The position numbers and the translations under genes are program-made. Positions 32,559-44,400 of a DNA stretch of 57,642 nucleotides are shown in pieces. The notes beneath the pieces are model-generated. The model saw only the letters and a program-made list of their open reading frames with translations. It made no database searches and was not told where the DNA came from. Source of the DNA: Rhizoclosmatium globosum (Eukaryota; Chytridiomycota; Chytridiomycetes; Chytridiales; Chytriomycetaceae); contig MCGO01000227.1 in NCBI GenBank assembly GCA_002104985.1, positions 1 through 57,642 of the forward strand. Reading direction: 5' to 3'. Position 1 is the stretch's first letter, and the number at the start of each line of letters is the position of its first letter.

Positions 32559-34084
32559 ATGGACAGGAAACAGCAAAGTCAGCAGAGTGCATCCGAGTTC
32601 AAGCTCTATCCATGGAGATTTGTTGTAGTCACAGGTCTATTGTTACTTATCATGATTATCAAAGTCCTAACAACATCGCCCTACCAAAGCAATCTTCTTT
32701 GTGATATTCTCCAACGTGATGCAGTTCGCCGCTTACGGAAGCGTCACACCCACCGTCGCGAAACACTACGAAGTTGGGAACTTTACCATCAATTCGCTCA
32801 ACATCTGGAATATGGCAGCCTTCTTCCCGGCAGTATACCCTTCAACATGGCTCCTTGACACGTATGAAACCCATTTATTTTGATATTCCTAGTTTGATAA
32901 CTTGCTCTTGTCAGACATGGTCTCCGTCCCGCCATCATCTCAGCTGGCTTCATAAACGCGTTTGGATCTATGCTACGATGGCTCAGTTTTGCTGCTAGTT
33001 CTCCTGACATGAAAGTGAATATGTTGTACGCTGGGTCAGCCATAATAGGCGTCGCGAGTCCATTGTCTGCTGACGGTTTGTTCCCTTTCATCCACCATCA
33101 ACAATGAATTCAACCTGGAAAAAAAAAATGCAGCTGTTACGAAAGCTGCTGCGCGATGGTTTTCTGGAGAAGGGCGTTTGACGGCAAATGCAGTTATGGG
33201 ATTAGCGACTCCACTTGGAGGTGCAGCCGGTCTCTTGATGGGTCCTATGATCGTTTCTGGTGATCCAAATAACGTCGACACGTTTAATTGTGTTCTATTT
33301 GCTTGTTCGGTTGGGTTTGGACTGATGTCATTCGCAGTCTTTAACGATCCACCTACTCCGCCGTCGGAAAGTGCGAAACAGGGAACAGTAGGATTTAAAG
33401 AAGGTCTTGGATTGATTGTTCGGAACAGTGGATTTTGGATTCTGGTTGTTGTATTTACAGGAGTGTTCAGCACGTTCCAGTTGATGACAACCTTTATATC
33501 GAATTATGTGACGCCTTATGGATTCAGTGAAGAAGATGCGGGGAATTTCGGGGTTGCGCTTGTGTTAAGTGGTATTGTCGCCGCGGTCTTGGTTGGGTTG
33601 TTGTGTGACAAGACGAAATCCCATCAAGTAGCAGTAAAGGTGTTGTCTGTAATACTGGCCGTCGGAACTATTTGTTTCTATTTTGGTGTGACGAATAGTA
33701 CTGGTTGGCTGGTATATTTCGGGGCTGGATTGATTGGAGTTGGTGGATTACCTGTGATGAGTTTGTGTATGGAGCTTGGGGCTGAATGTACTTGGCCAGT
33801 TGGTAAGGCGCCAACCACGATTTCTGAGTTAATCACTTTTTTACACAGCCGAGGGGACATCAACGGGAATATTGATGACTATTTCACAGATGTTCACGAT
33901 TATTGTGATATTCGTAACTAATTCTCTGACGGAGCCAGTGACAGGAAAGCTTTGGAAGGCATTATTTATTGGAATTACATTGGCTGGAATATCTGTTGTT
34001 GGTTCAATATTTTACCAGACGGAAAACAAGCGAATATTACTGGAACGGGAAGTCACAGAAGGCCAAGGTCTGGCTATTCTGTAA
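32559..34084 (+). CDS. MFS transporter, FLVCR/SLC49-like (copy 3)
   Basis: Starts MDRKQQSQQSASEFKLYPWR at 32559, 101 bp after copy 2. The start was chosen because it continues into the same PWRFVVVT exon end as copy 2. Later exons give AIFFVIFSNVMQFAAYGSVT, WLLDT then HGLRPAIISAGFINAFG, AARWFSGEGRLTANAVMG, GLLMGPMIVSGDPNNVD, FSTFQLMTTFISNYVTPYG and, after an intron near 33803, AEGTSTGILMTISQMFTI. Ends EVTEGQGLAIL at 34084. No frame break. The WFSGEGRLTANAV stretch is shared exactly with copy 2. Role as for the other copies. Confidence 0.82.
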
Positions 34085-34158
34085 AGTTATTTTGAAGCAT
34101 TGAATATCTATAAAGTATGGGTGATTTCTTTTTATTTTCAAACCTTTAACAACCTCCA

Positions 34159-35788
34159 ATGCGACGGGTTGTTTCCCTCGCTGTCCTTGTCGCCTTCTAC
34201 CTCTATTTCTACCACCAAGGGCCCGTGTTCAGTGGCGAGTACAAGATTCTCGGGCTGAATGCGGCACCGGAAGCCACGGTTGTTGGATTCACGGCGACGG
34301 GATACGAGTCGCTCCGAGGGCTGTTGAAGAAGGGATACGCGGACGGCGACGACCTTGGCAGTCAAGTGTCGGTGTATGGTGAGTGTTTCCTTGGTTGACC
34401 TTGGTTGAACTTGGTTGAAGCTGAGTCGATTAATTCAGTTGGCGGAAACCTGGTTGCTGAACTGGCTGGCGGATTCACAGACAAGACGTACTCAACTCAG
34501 TACAACATTAATACCCTCCAACAAGTATTCTCTTCCTCAAAGTTTGTCACGAGCATGGTCTTTCTGCACTTGATTGATACAGGGAGACTCAAACTATCGG
34601 ATCCTGTCGTTAAATACTGGCCTGAATTCGGAGAAGGTGGAAAGGAGCATGTTACCGTTGGGCTGTTGTTGCAGCATCACGGCGGTGTGGCGTTTTTGGA
34701 CAAGGAACGCGTTCCGACGCTTGAGGAAATGCTGGATTTGGACGTTCTTGCTGCAAAGATTGCAGGCCAGCCTCACAACTTTGGTGGAAAGCCAGTGAGT
34801 GCGTATCACGCTGTAACGCGTGGATGGTATCTGAATGAAGTCGCCAGACGCGCAACGGGAGGAATGTCTGTGCGTCAAATTATGTACAAAGAAATCCTTC
34901 CGAAACTGAATGGAGGGAACAAAGTGTTTGGTGTGGAGGACCCGCTTAGCAATGGGAGCTTTCCTTATGAGTTTCATTACGGGATTCCAGATACACCTGA
35001 GGCATTAGCACATTCTGTCCGATCTCGAGTGGTTCAGCTGGATTCTTCTCCTATCTGGTACAGATTGGTACACATTCTTACACCAGCGTGGGTTTCCAAG
35101 CTGTTTGGACAAGGTTCTGTTCCCACTGCACTCATCAAAGCCGTGTTCTTGAAAGGGAGCGTTCAAAATAAGGCTCTCTTTGGGTCAGGGTATGTTCGTC
35201 TTTTATTTAAATGTCTGTCTTCATTTAACCATTTTAAACAGCCCAGCTTTCGTTCACAACAAAATGTTCCCATGGTCATACAACGACCCGACCTCACGTC
35301 GATCTGAGTCTCCTTCCTTCAACGGACTCACGAACGCACGCACCCTTGCTAGGATTGCAGAGCTTGTGCGTAGATCAAAAACAACGCACGCATTTGTTTC
35401 CCCTGCAACATTCAACGCGTCTTTTGCCACTCGTCCACCAGGCATTGACCGCGTCATCAATCGCGAAATTACGTTCGCTAAAATTGGTGTTGGATATTTC
35501 AGCAAAGGGTTTGGCATTGGAACCAAGTGGGAGACGGGTACCACAGAGCGGTTCTATGGATGGAGTGGAGCAGGCGGGAGTTTGGTCTGGTTTGAATTGG
35601 ACTATGGAATAAGTTTTGCTTTCACGCCAAATTATTCAGGGTTACAGGCTGTGGGTGATCAGCGGAGTTGGAGGTTGATTTGTGAAGTATTGAGGATTGT
35701 GAAGGAGAAACGGAAGAAGGAAGTCGTTGAAGAGAACTTTGTTGATGAACATAATGAAGTGAATGAAAATGGAAAGGACGAGTTGTGA
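34159..35788 (+). CDS. Beta-lactamase-family serine hydrolase (S12-like), membrane-anchored
   Basis: Three exons: 34159-34379, 34440-about 35189 and about 35243-35788. A hydrophobic N-terminus (VVSLAVLVAFYLYFYHQG) acts as signal anchor. The hydrolase domain has QQVFSSSKFVTSMVFLHLID with an S-x-x-K motif (SSSK), GLLLQHHGG, YHAVTRGWYLNEVARRATGG holding the second motif Tyr, and FYGWSGAGGSLVWFE close to the C-terminus in place of the usual KTG/HxG strand. This is the layout of class-C-like esterases and LACTB-type proteins of eukaryotes, not of an antibiotic-resistance enzyme. Natural substrate unknown. A charged tail (KEKRKKEVVEENFVDEHNE) ends the protein. Confidence 0.82.
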
Positions 35789-36150
35789 ATAAATGTTGAC
35801 AAAACAATGCGCTGATTACTTTCTTTTCATCAATCGCTTGTTGAAAAATAACTGACAGAATATATGGAGTTCTCTGCGCACAAAAAAGCAACTGATATGT
35901 ACAGTAGCACGATGTCAGGGCCATCATACTTGGGAGTTGCCTGCTTGGAGAGGCCCTTTTGAGACTGAGGCTACAAGTTCTTTCCTAGCGTTTACAAATG
36001 TGCAAAACAGCTCAAAACTTATTGCCCGGACATAAATGAATACTGCGCATGGACCGTGGGTGTATTTCAAGACGCATGCGTATTTTTTGTCCGTTGCAGT
36101 TAACCAGCAGTATCCCCACCTTTCCAGTTGTTAACGCCGCCGTCAAAACA

Positions 36151-36222
36151 CTCCCAGACGGGGAATTGAACCCCGGTCGCCACCGTGAGAGGGTGGAATC
36201 TTAGCCACTAGACGATCTAGGA
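36151..36222 (-). tRNA. tRNA-Glu (anticodon CTC)
   Basis: A 72-nt cloverleaf on the minus strand. Acceptor arms TCCTAGA and TCTGGGA pair with one G-U; the anticodon stem CCACC/GGTGG holds the loop CTCTCAC with anticodon CTC. The T arm has CGGGGTTCAATTCCCCG. No intron. Confidence 0.93.
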
Positions 36223-36549
36223 ATCTGATTCTATTGATCATTAAATAATTATAATTTCTTTAACTTCTTGTAGAAACGCACCAAAACTAACTCCAACGCG
36301 TTAAAAGCGCGTAAAAGATAATTGGATTGGCTATAAGTTAGAAGGCATCTAGAATATAATAACTTCAAACCCACTGTTTCCCCCATGCGCTTTCCTTCAA
36401 ACACTCTGATATCCATCATATTTAACGCATTGAATAATTGGTTAGAGGAGGGAAACTCGTGAACTAGAGGGCACTTCGTGTGAATAGTGAATTCTTCCGT
36501 CTACCTTCCTTACCCCAAACCACCACAACCGCCAACAAACTAAAACACG

Positions 36550-36631
36550 TGAGCAGAGTGGGATTCGAACCCACGCCTCCGGAGAGACCACGGCCTTAAC
36601 GTGGCACCTTAGACCGCTCGGTCATCTGCCC
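36550..36631 (-). tRNA. tRNA-Leu (anticodon AAG)
   Basis: An 82-nt gene on the minus strand. Acceptor arms GGGCAGA and TCTGCTC pair with one G-U; anticodon stem CCACG/CGTGG, loop TTAAGGC with anticodon AAG; a class II variable arm (TCTCTCCGGAGG region); T arm GTGGGTTCGAATCCCAC. No intron. It lies 327 bp from the tRNA-Glu on the same strand. Confidence 0.93.
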
Positions 36632-36911
36632 AGATGATGACTTAATAAACCAAAACACAATATAAAGCTACGCATAAGACATTTGTATGGGCTCCATATA
36701 TCACAATTTCTTCTTTTATTGACTTGACTGGTATTTACGTCAGTGCCGCAGTGTTTGGTTCCTCAACAGGCTGTGTATCCAGAAAAGGGAGTCAAATCTT
36801 GAACGTTTTGGATCTACCAACTGTCTTCATTCTCTACAATACGAAATAAGTAATTATTGTCTTTATGAAGAAGGTGTATTGGTATAAAGCGAAAATGTGA
36901 AGTGCCAAAGA

Positions 36912-38443
36912 TTAAAACAGTACCAAGCTGAAGATAACAACCAACACCCAAGCCTCCCATGAAATTCTCTTCACTCCGTGGCTTGTCACAATATTGGTAG
37001 TGACTTTAGCAGTCGCTACCGCAGTCATTGTCGAAGGCACTACAAGTGTTTGAACAGGAATAACCGAAAATGTAGGTGAATACCAATACACCCATTGAGT
37101 TTTATCCTTATACGCTGCTTTGATACAATAGCTTGATCCTTTCGCCAAGGCAGGAACAGTTACTTTCGCAGTGAGGTCTGCGAATTTAGCGGTGGTTGGA
37201 AGTGCTCCATTTGCAAGGGATTGCACATTTTGTGGGTTGCTGCAGTCTGCGATTTCGAAAGCGGTTGTCGCGTTTAGGAAGGCGTCGGATGGGATGCCTT
37301 TGATTTGCCAGATAATTTGCTGTGAGGGCGTTTGTTAATGAAAGTAAAAGAGTTAGTTGGTTGTTTGAACTTACGAGGGTGGAGCCGATTTGATAGACAG
37401 ACCCGTTGGCTGGACTTGTGATGGATAGTCCAGTTCCTGATGGCAAGTCCGGTTTAATTAGTGTTGGCGGTGGAAGTGTTGATGTTTTTATTGTTGATGC
37501 CGTAAATATCGAAGAGCTCGTCTGTGAGGGAGTTGGAGTTGGAGTTGGAGTTGGTGCAAAGGACTTTGTCGATATCGAACTCGTCAATGGAACTGGAATC
37601 GTTGAGACGCTCGGCGTAGGACTTGGAGATGGCAATGGTTTTGGCTTTGGAGCAATACCAGCTGGTGGTCCAGTCGGCTTCGTTCCGCCAACACAGTACG
37701 GCATCATATATTGACTGTCTGCTTGAGCGTAATAAACACAGTTGAAATCTGGCCACCCGTACGCGTTACTGCAGACGTCAATCTTGACGACGATGTTGTT
37801 GTAACAAGCCACCATCATGTTGAGATTGAGATCGAAATCGTAACTGCACGCGTATACTCCGTTTAAAGTGCATGAGTCTCCAGGGTAAATACTAATTGGG
37901 GGTGTGTATGGTTTTGTGGTTGGAATGACAACTGGTGCTTTTGTTGTTGTTGCAACAAAGACTGATGAGGGTACTAATCCAGGGGTGAATACTGGGGCAG
38001 ATGCTGGCGTTGATATGGGATTGAGGGCCGGTGTAGGCACTGGTGTTGTTACGGAAGTTAAAGTAGGTATTTTGTAACCTGGAGGAGGTCCCGTTGGCTT
38101 CTGTTTGAATGCTGTTCAGTTTCAACGGTGGAGCAACAGGAATACTTGACCGATCCTCCAACACAGTAGGGCATCATGAATGGGCTGTTGGTTTGCGCAT
38201 AATAAACGCACGAGTAACCAGGGAATGGGTCTCCTATTCCAGGACAAGCGTCGATTGTCACAACTACGCCATTGAAACATGCAACGATCGTATTTAGGTT
38301 TCTGATTAGGTCGTATCCACATGCATATGTGGCTTCTAGTGAGCAAGCGTCACCAGGATAAATCGAAATTCTATGAGTGCAGATATTGAATCAAAGCTGG
38401 GTGTGTAGATGAATGAAACTTACGGAGGTACGTATGCAGACAT
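36912..38443 (-). CDS. Cell-wall/GPI-type surface protein: two Cys-rich modules, S/T/P linker, Kre9/KNH-like domain
   Basis: Exons 38424-38443, 38151-38370, 37375-38100 and 36912-37319 give 457 residues in phase. Two copies of a Cys-rich module occur: YPGDACSLEATYACGYDL ... FMMPYCVGG, and YPGDSCTLNGVYACSYDF ... YMMPYCVGG. Pro/Ser/Thr-rich linkers (with PTPTPTPTPSQTSS) follow them. Next is LSITSPANGSVYQIGSTL, then IIWQIKGIPSDAF, which resembles the Kre9/KNH fold. The C-terminus (WEAWVLVVIFSLVLF) looks like a GPI-attachment signal. No signal peptide is seen before MSAYVPP, so an upstream exon may be missing. The module resembles chitin-binding CBM19 by its YAC/Cys spacing; this is tentative. 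Likely a wall-linked glycoprotein. Confidence 0.75.
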
Positions 38444-38586
38444 TCTTGGTTTTTTAGTTGAATGATTTGTTTTGTTTTGCGTTCTAGTTTACAAAAGAAC
38501 TCTTGCCTTGTTCTGATTGGTGTGTGTAAACGATTGGTGAAAACCATCACATTAAAAAGCCTAAAGTATATCTATAGCACGTCATT

Positions 38587-39873
38587 TTATTTTCGAATAC
38601 GTTCCTGAATCCACTGATCCCTCCATTTTCGTTCAGCTATGTCCCTCATCATGTCGTTTTGGCCAACTACGTAAATTCTTGGAAGCGTGTAAGGTTTGAG
38701 ATCCTCTTCATTCTCTAATGTGCTTGAAATATTATCCGGAAGCGTCAGTGGGGATGAAATTTTTGAATGTGAATGTGATTGATTGTTTGGGTTTGAGTTG
38801 CTTGATTTTGATGGATCAGCTGTGTCATCAGTGACCTCATGCTGAGTACCTGAGGGTCCAACGCTGTTTGGTGGTGGTGATTTTCGTTTCGGATCAGCTC
38901 CTTGCGGTTGTGGTTTTGTGATGACATTAGGGGTTTCGGTTGGAATATGCTCTTCCTCTTTGGGCTTTGGGATGAAAGCGAAAACTAGATTGTATTTGAA
39001 GTAAATGTGAAATGACAGTGCGATAACTATCATTGCTATTGATATTATGGTTGCGATTGTTATTCTAAGCCCACTGTCACTGACGGAGCTATTTTCAAGG
39101 ACAATCACGCTTTCCGAACCAGTGACAGTGGGCAAAATATTGGTTGATGTTCGCAATTCTGACTTAATTTCGCTTGTACTGCCCTCAGTCTTTGTTGGTG
39201 CTTCAGTTTTTTCGAAGTTTGCAGCAGATTCAGATGATGCTGAAGACTCTGACAGAAATGACTGAAAAATGTCACTCTGTAAGATTGTAGATTGTGGAAC
39301 ACTGCTATTTGTTACAGAAGCAGTCATTGTGGCTTCGATTGATGAAGGTTCATTTAAAGATACAGATGAGGAAGACGGAAATATGGTGTAGGCTGTTGAC
39401 GCGAATGGAGATTCGAAAATCGATTGAACAGTCGGACTGTCTGACGTTATGATGCTCGAAATAACATTGGATGGGATGACAAAGTCAGGAGGAGGACCAT
39501 CAGGTATCTGATAAATGTTAAGTAACCAAGCAAAGTCCAATACATTACTTACCGGTCCAGGAACGCAATATGGCATCATGAACGGACTATTATCAAAGTA
39601 AGCACAGTCGTAATTATCGTCTCCTGTGCAGTGCCCTATTAACAACACTTCTCCTCCCCAACACGCCACGATCGAGTTGAGATTTGCTATGATGTCATAG
39701 CTACATGCATAGGCTCCTTCCAAGTTGCAAGTATCCCCCACATATTGAGATATTCTGTGTGGTTGGGTGGTCAGAAACACAATATGGCCAATCTCGTTTA
39801 ATACTCATTGAACTAACGGTGGTGTATATCCTTTGACTATATGCGTAAAAATAAGTGTTGTTAGAAGGAGCAT
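38587..39873 (-). CDS. Surface sensor-like protein: signal peptide, Cys-rich module, S/T-rich stem, one TM, cytoplasmic tail
   Basis: Exons 39818-39873, 39553-39754 and 38587-39507 give 392 residues. The signal peptide is MLLLTTLIFTHIVKG. The Cys-rich module (YVGDTCNLEGAYACSYDI ... CAYFDNSPFMMPYCVPG) is the same as that of the neighbouring gene. A Ser/Thr-rich stem (SSSVSLNEPSSIEATMT and more) leads to a TM helix (ITIATIISIAMIVIALSF) and a cytoplasmic tail rich in Ser, Pro and Asn. The plan is like that of fungal wall-stress sensors, but the Cys pattern differs from WSC domains. The second intron (45 nt, no stop in frame) matches an intron position in the neighbour, which supports recent shared ancestry. 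Ligand unknown. Confidence 0.75.
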
Positions 39874-40192
39874 TCTGGATTATTGCTTGGTTCACTCTGA
39901 TTGGCCTTCAACTATACCATTTAAAGTAAAAGTGAATAATAGATATTTCATAAGCTCGATTTTAACACGCGATTTGTGTCTCTTTAATTAAGCTATAGTT
40001 TAGCAGTTTTTGTGAATCTGTCTGGATCATTGGATGTAGTCAAGAACTCAACCATGCGGCTTTAAAACCTAGTGTTACGAATAAATCAAGTAGATCATAT
40101 CAACTAAAGAGAACCACGAAGCACACTTTGCAGTTGGTTAGTAGTAGGTGTGTGTTGGTGTCAGAAAGGAAGCAATCACCTGAAAAATCACA
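39874..40192. other. Spacer upstream of the surface protein and eL14
   Basis: Divergent promoter region of about 320 bp; no gene seen. Confidence 0.4.
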
Positions 40193-41298
40193 ATGGTACC
40201 CGACCAACCACCATGTCCCATCCCCATCCACCACCAACTCATCAGACATCCGACACTCTCAAATACGCATCCGACGACATCAGGGACGCATATTGATCTT
40301 GGAGGAGGGTCGTTCGATGGCAGATTGGGCGTGCGAGGGAGAGATGCCATGTCGCAATCAAACTGAAGCCATCTTCTCCAGCAGCAGCTTTCAGTGACAG
40401 CCACGTGAACAGTCGAATTCGAACTATTGGAAGTTGGAAGATTGGCCCGTGTTGTTGAAGAGGTGGATCGGTGGAGGGAGAAGGTGTGAGAGGTGATAGT
40501 CAGGATCTCGCTGGAAACAACCAACTCAGCGAACTTGGTTTCATCAAACACACTCAACGCATCGAAGAGTCGCTGCTACTGGATACTCTTCCTCCAAACT
40601 ACGCACTCTCAAACTGCGCTGGAACCCGTGCCTAACCTCTGCCCCCTTTTTCAGGTCTACAACCGTTTCATTGAAGTTGGCCGTGTCGTTCTCGTCAACT
40701 ACGGACCAGATGCCGGAAAGATCGCCGTCATCGTTGACATTGTCGACCACGCTCGTGTGCGTATTTCACCCATCTTCTCAATCCATTATCCCATCCCTTG
40801 ACTCCAACTTGCGAAGTTCCTTCTGAACTGCATTTCGGCGCATTGAACTATCCTGGAATCTGTCTTCTGTTCGAATGAATGTCGCTCACAATTCGTATGA
40901 CACTGGACGCACTTCTTCTCCTTTCCAATCAGCAAAAACCCACAATTTCAAACTGCTTTACTGATTCCCAACTATTTTAGGTCCTCGTCGACGGACCAAC
41001 CACTGGTGTTGAGCGTCAGGTTCTCAACTACAAGCGCTTCAACTTGACCGACATTGTCGTCAAGGTCCCACGCGCTGCCGGAACCCACGCCATCACCAAG
41101 GCTCTCGAGAAGGCTGACATTGTCTCTCTCTGGGCCAAGACCTCCTGGGCCAAGAAGTTGGCTGTCCGCAAGGTCAGAGAGAACTTGTCCGACTTTGACA
41201 GATTCAAGGTTATGATTGCCAAGAAGCAGAAGAGAGCCATCATTGGAAAGCAGTTCGCCAAGCTCCGTCGTGCTGCCTTGAAGGCCAACCAGCTCTAA
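40193..41298 (+). CDS. RPL14: Ribosomal protein eL14 (60S)
   Basis: Exons 2 (40655-40756) and 3 (40981-41298) are certain: [20 protein letters not shown] then [14 protein letters not shown], followed by [37 protein letters not shown] and the basic C-terminus ending [10 protein letters not shown]. eL14 normally starts with Met directly before V(F/Y)xRF, so exon 1 is probably just the start codon. The only ATG followed by GT found upstream is at 40193-40195, giving a 459-nt first intron; that donor (GTACCC) is weak, so the 5' end is tentative. Introns beside the start codon are common in fungal ribosomal protein genes. The protein is part of the large subunit. Confidence 0.9.
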
Positions 41299-41444
41299 GC
41301 AAAGAAAAATCTGTTCGATAGAAATTCGCCTGTAATTTTTTGAATAGCATTTCTTTTTTGTGAAGTTGTTGGGGGGTGCGAAAGGGTTTGATTATAATCC
41401 AAATCAATAAACTTTATTTCCTGTCTCTTGTTTCTCTTCTTTGA

Positions 41445-44400
41445 TCATTGGTCGATCGTTACTTCTTTTGATTTGTCGCCCTCTTTTTTAGAACTGCGAC
41501 TATGAGTTTTCAGCGATGCTTTCGATCGTTCATGTCCATGATGATTGTGATGATGATGCGACACGTGAGTATGATTATGGCCGTGACCATGGGTGTGCCC
41601 ATGATGATGATGGTCATGATCATCAACATCATCCACATCATCAGGTTCAGTCAAATCTACCATAAAATATTTCCTTCCAACAGTGAAATATGTGGCGCGT
41701 CCATCAGCAATCGGTTGCCCTATAGAATTGTAAATTGGCCCAGTATTCTTGGGGCCTTTACGAATATACTCCAATTCCTGACTCAAAGTCACACCACCAT
41801 CAACATTCGGATTGATATAATCGATCGCGTCAGGCGCATCGTAGAATGACGGTAACCGCCACGATGAGTTTGATTTCGTCGAAGATTTTTTGGGTTGAGG
41901 CGACATGAGAATAGGAAGCTTTGGAGATTGGGACTCTACTTTGCGTTGGATTCGTGGAGGTGCAAGTGGAGGAAGTGTGACTTGGTTATGATGTGCTTGA
42001 AGTGCTGCGTGACCGTCGTTGTATCCAAATGGGTTTAGTTGAATGTGCTCCACTGGCATTGACCTGTTGATTGCATTGAAATGGTTGGCGAGCATTGTTG
42101 TTCCGAGACTATGATCGTGTCGATGCATACAGGGAAGGGTAGCTGGAAAGAGTTAGAAGGTTGACTCTGATTAAATATAAACTCAACTGTCTAACGTTTC
42201 TCTCGATGGATGGCATTTACTGACGTGAGTGGGTCCTGTAAACCCCTTGAAAGCTTTTGTGGGCTTCTTAATCAGCGCCATTTCAGCTGCCAATTTCGCA
42301 GCAGCCTTTTCAGCTTCTTTGGCCGCAATCTTGTCCTTGAGCATTTGCGCCCTTGCAATTCTCTCTGCTTCTTTTAATCGCATATATTCAGCCATTGCTT
42401 CCAGCTTCTCGCGCTCCTTTTGTTGCTCCTCAGCTATCCTAGCTTCTCTGGCAATCTTTTCAAGATACTCTTTCTGTTCGCGTTTCATTTTCCTGTCTAG
42501 ACTTATGGAATACATGTTCATGACACCAATGAAATCCAGAATAGTTGGAGTTTGTAGTGCGATTAAAGCGTTTCTGGTTAGTCCGATTTGTGTTGGGTTT
42601 GCTGGTGCCATTTTGTACAGTATATCCTGTATAGAGTACGGATTAAAATCATAAAGATGAAATAAATTGACATACGATTGAGTTGGCGCTTTTGGGTCTT
42701 TTAGATTCGGTTTGAGGCAATTTTGAAGGTGAAGCACTGATGTCAACCGAAACTCGTTTGCCTCCCTTATTACCAGCCACCAGTAAATCTTTTGTTATCG
42801 AATTCTTCTTCCCTCCTTTTTTACCGCCAGGAGCAGCAGCTTTTGTAGCTATTGCTGCATTCGAAGCTGCCGGTTTGTTGGGAACACCGCGATCTTTTTC
42901 TCTCTGAGCCACCATCTCTTTATCTTCTTTTGCTTTTTCCTCAATACTTTGCTTGTTTTTGTCTAACATGCCGCTTTCATTCAGTTCCAACAGTTTCCCA
43001 AGAGTTTCATCGTCTTTCGCTGTTCGGATGAGAAATTTTCGGAACCCTTTGCGGAGAAATGTCATTATTTGATTCTAAGGTAAATCGTGAGTATGATATT
43101 GGTACCATTGGTGGAAACATACTCTTAACTCCATTGTATAATTTGGTCCCGACGATGGTCCTGTAGACGGGGATCTTGGCGGAAGACCTGTTAGTTGCAT
43201 CGAAGAACCGTGTGGAGAAGGTTGTGGAGAAAGATTCCTTTGCAGAAATGGCGGCGTTCCCTTGTTTGGAGGAGTCGTCAAAGTAGACGCCCCAGCAAGT
43301 AAAAGTTGTTTCGCCGTTGGAGCGCCTTTTTTGGCTTTGTTGAATGCTACTGCTTCTGTGAGCAAAGAGGGCTCCAGGTCTTTCGCGAGATCTTTCAACT
43401 TTTGGAGAAAGAGGTCGTGATATTCTTCGTACCATCCAATATTAAATAATTCTGCGAGGGCGAGATTTTTTATGGTTTCGATTGGCGAGTAGAGCTGCAT
43501 GAGGAGGGTTGGTAGCAGCTCAAGTTGGCCCAACCCAAGTTTTGGTAAGTAAGAGATAATACGCTCTCGTAACTATAAATATGAATTAAATTGTAATTCA
43601 TAGTTGCTTTCGGTCTTACTCGTTTATCATCTTCATCCAGATCAAAGAACGGGTTGATTTGGAGGTATCTACAAAGAGCTCGAATAATCATTGTCGTATC
43701 CTTATTTCCCATTTCTTGATAAATCCAAGTCATATAATCAAACATTTCCGTCTTTTTCTTGACCGACTGCTCTTTTTTAAAGAGTTCGAGTATGATACCA
43801 ATCATGACATCCGCTGTCGGCTCGATTTTAAGTACTCGCAATTCATCGTCCTTCTTTTCCTTTTTGATGTACATGCTTTGTGCTTTTTCAATCTTTGGGT
43901 AAAAGATTTCGTCCTCGGGGAACCAAGAGTATTGTAACAGTTGTTCGATAATTTTCGGATACTTTTGAGGTTGTTGCGGAGCTACGAATGTGATAGGTCT
44001 GCTTTGGAGTGTTTTGCCTCTGGACGGTGCTTTTTCATGAACAGGTTCTTCAGGTGGCTTTTCGGGCTCGGCTGCGCCAGCTGCTTCACGGGCTTTCCTT
44101 TCTGCTTCAGCTTTCTCTTCAGCTAGTCTCTCATCTTCTTGCTTCTTTTTCAGCATTTCTTGTATCTTTGCTTTGAATTCCTCCTTCTTCTTGTCTTGAT
44201 CGGATGTTTCCGTGATTTCGACTTTCTTTTCTTTCTTTTTTAGAATGATTTGACGGACTAGGTCTGAGAAGGGAAGCTTTTCGGGGAGTTGTGGATGTAA
44301 GTCTCTCCATTGTTGAATTGTGTCAGTGAGAACAGAGTTGGGAAGGGCGCCGTCTGGAGCTACAAAGATTTTGAGGGAAGGTTTCTGAATTTCTTCTGGC

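Noticed and set aside
34159..35788. Antibiotic-resistance beta-lactamase
   Set aside because: The N-terminal anchor, the GWSGAGG motif and introns fit a eukaryotic LACTB/esterase-like hydrolase instead.
38587..39873. WSC-type wall-stress sensor
   Set aside because: The overall plan is similar, but the Cys spacing and the FMMPYCV end do not match WSC domains.
40138..40557. Minus-strand frame of about 139 codons upstream of eL14
   Set aside because: Low-complexity Ser/Thr-rich translation, no motif, and it lies in the probable first intron of eL14.
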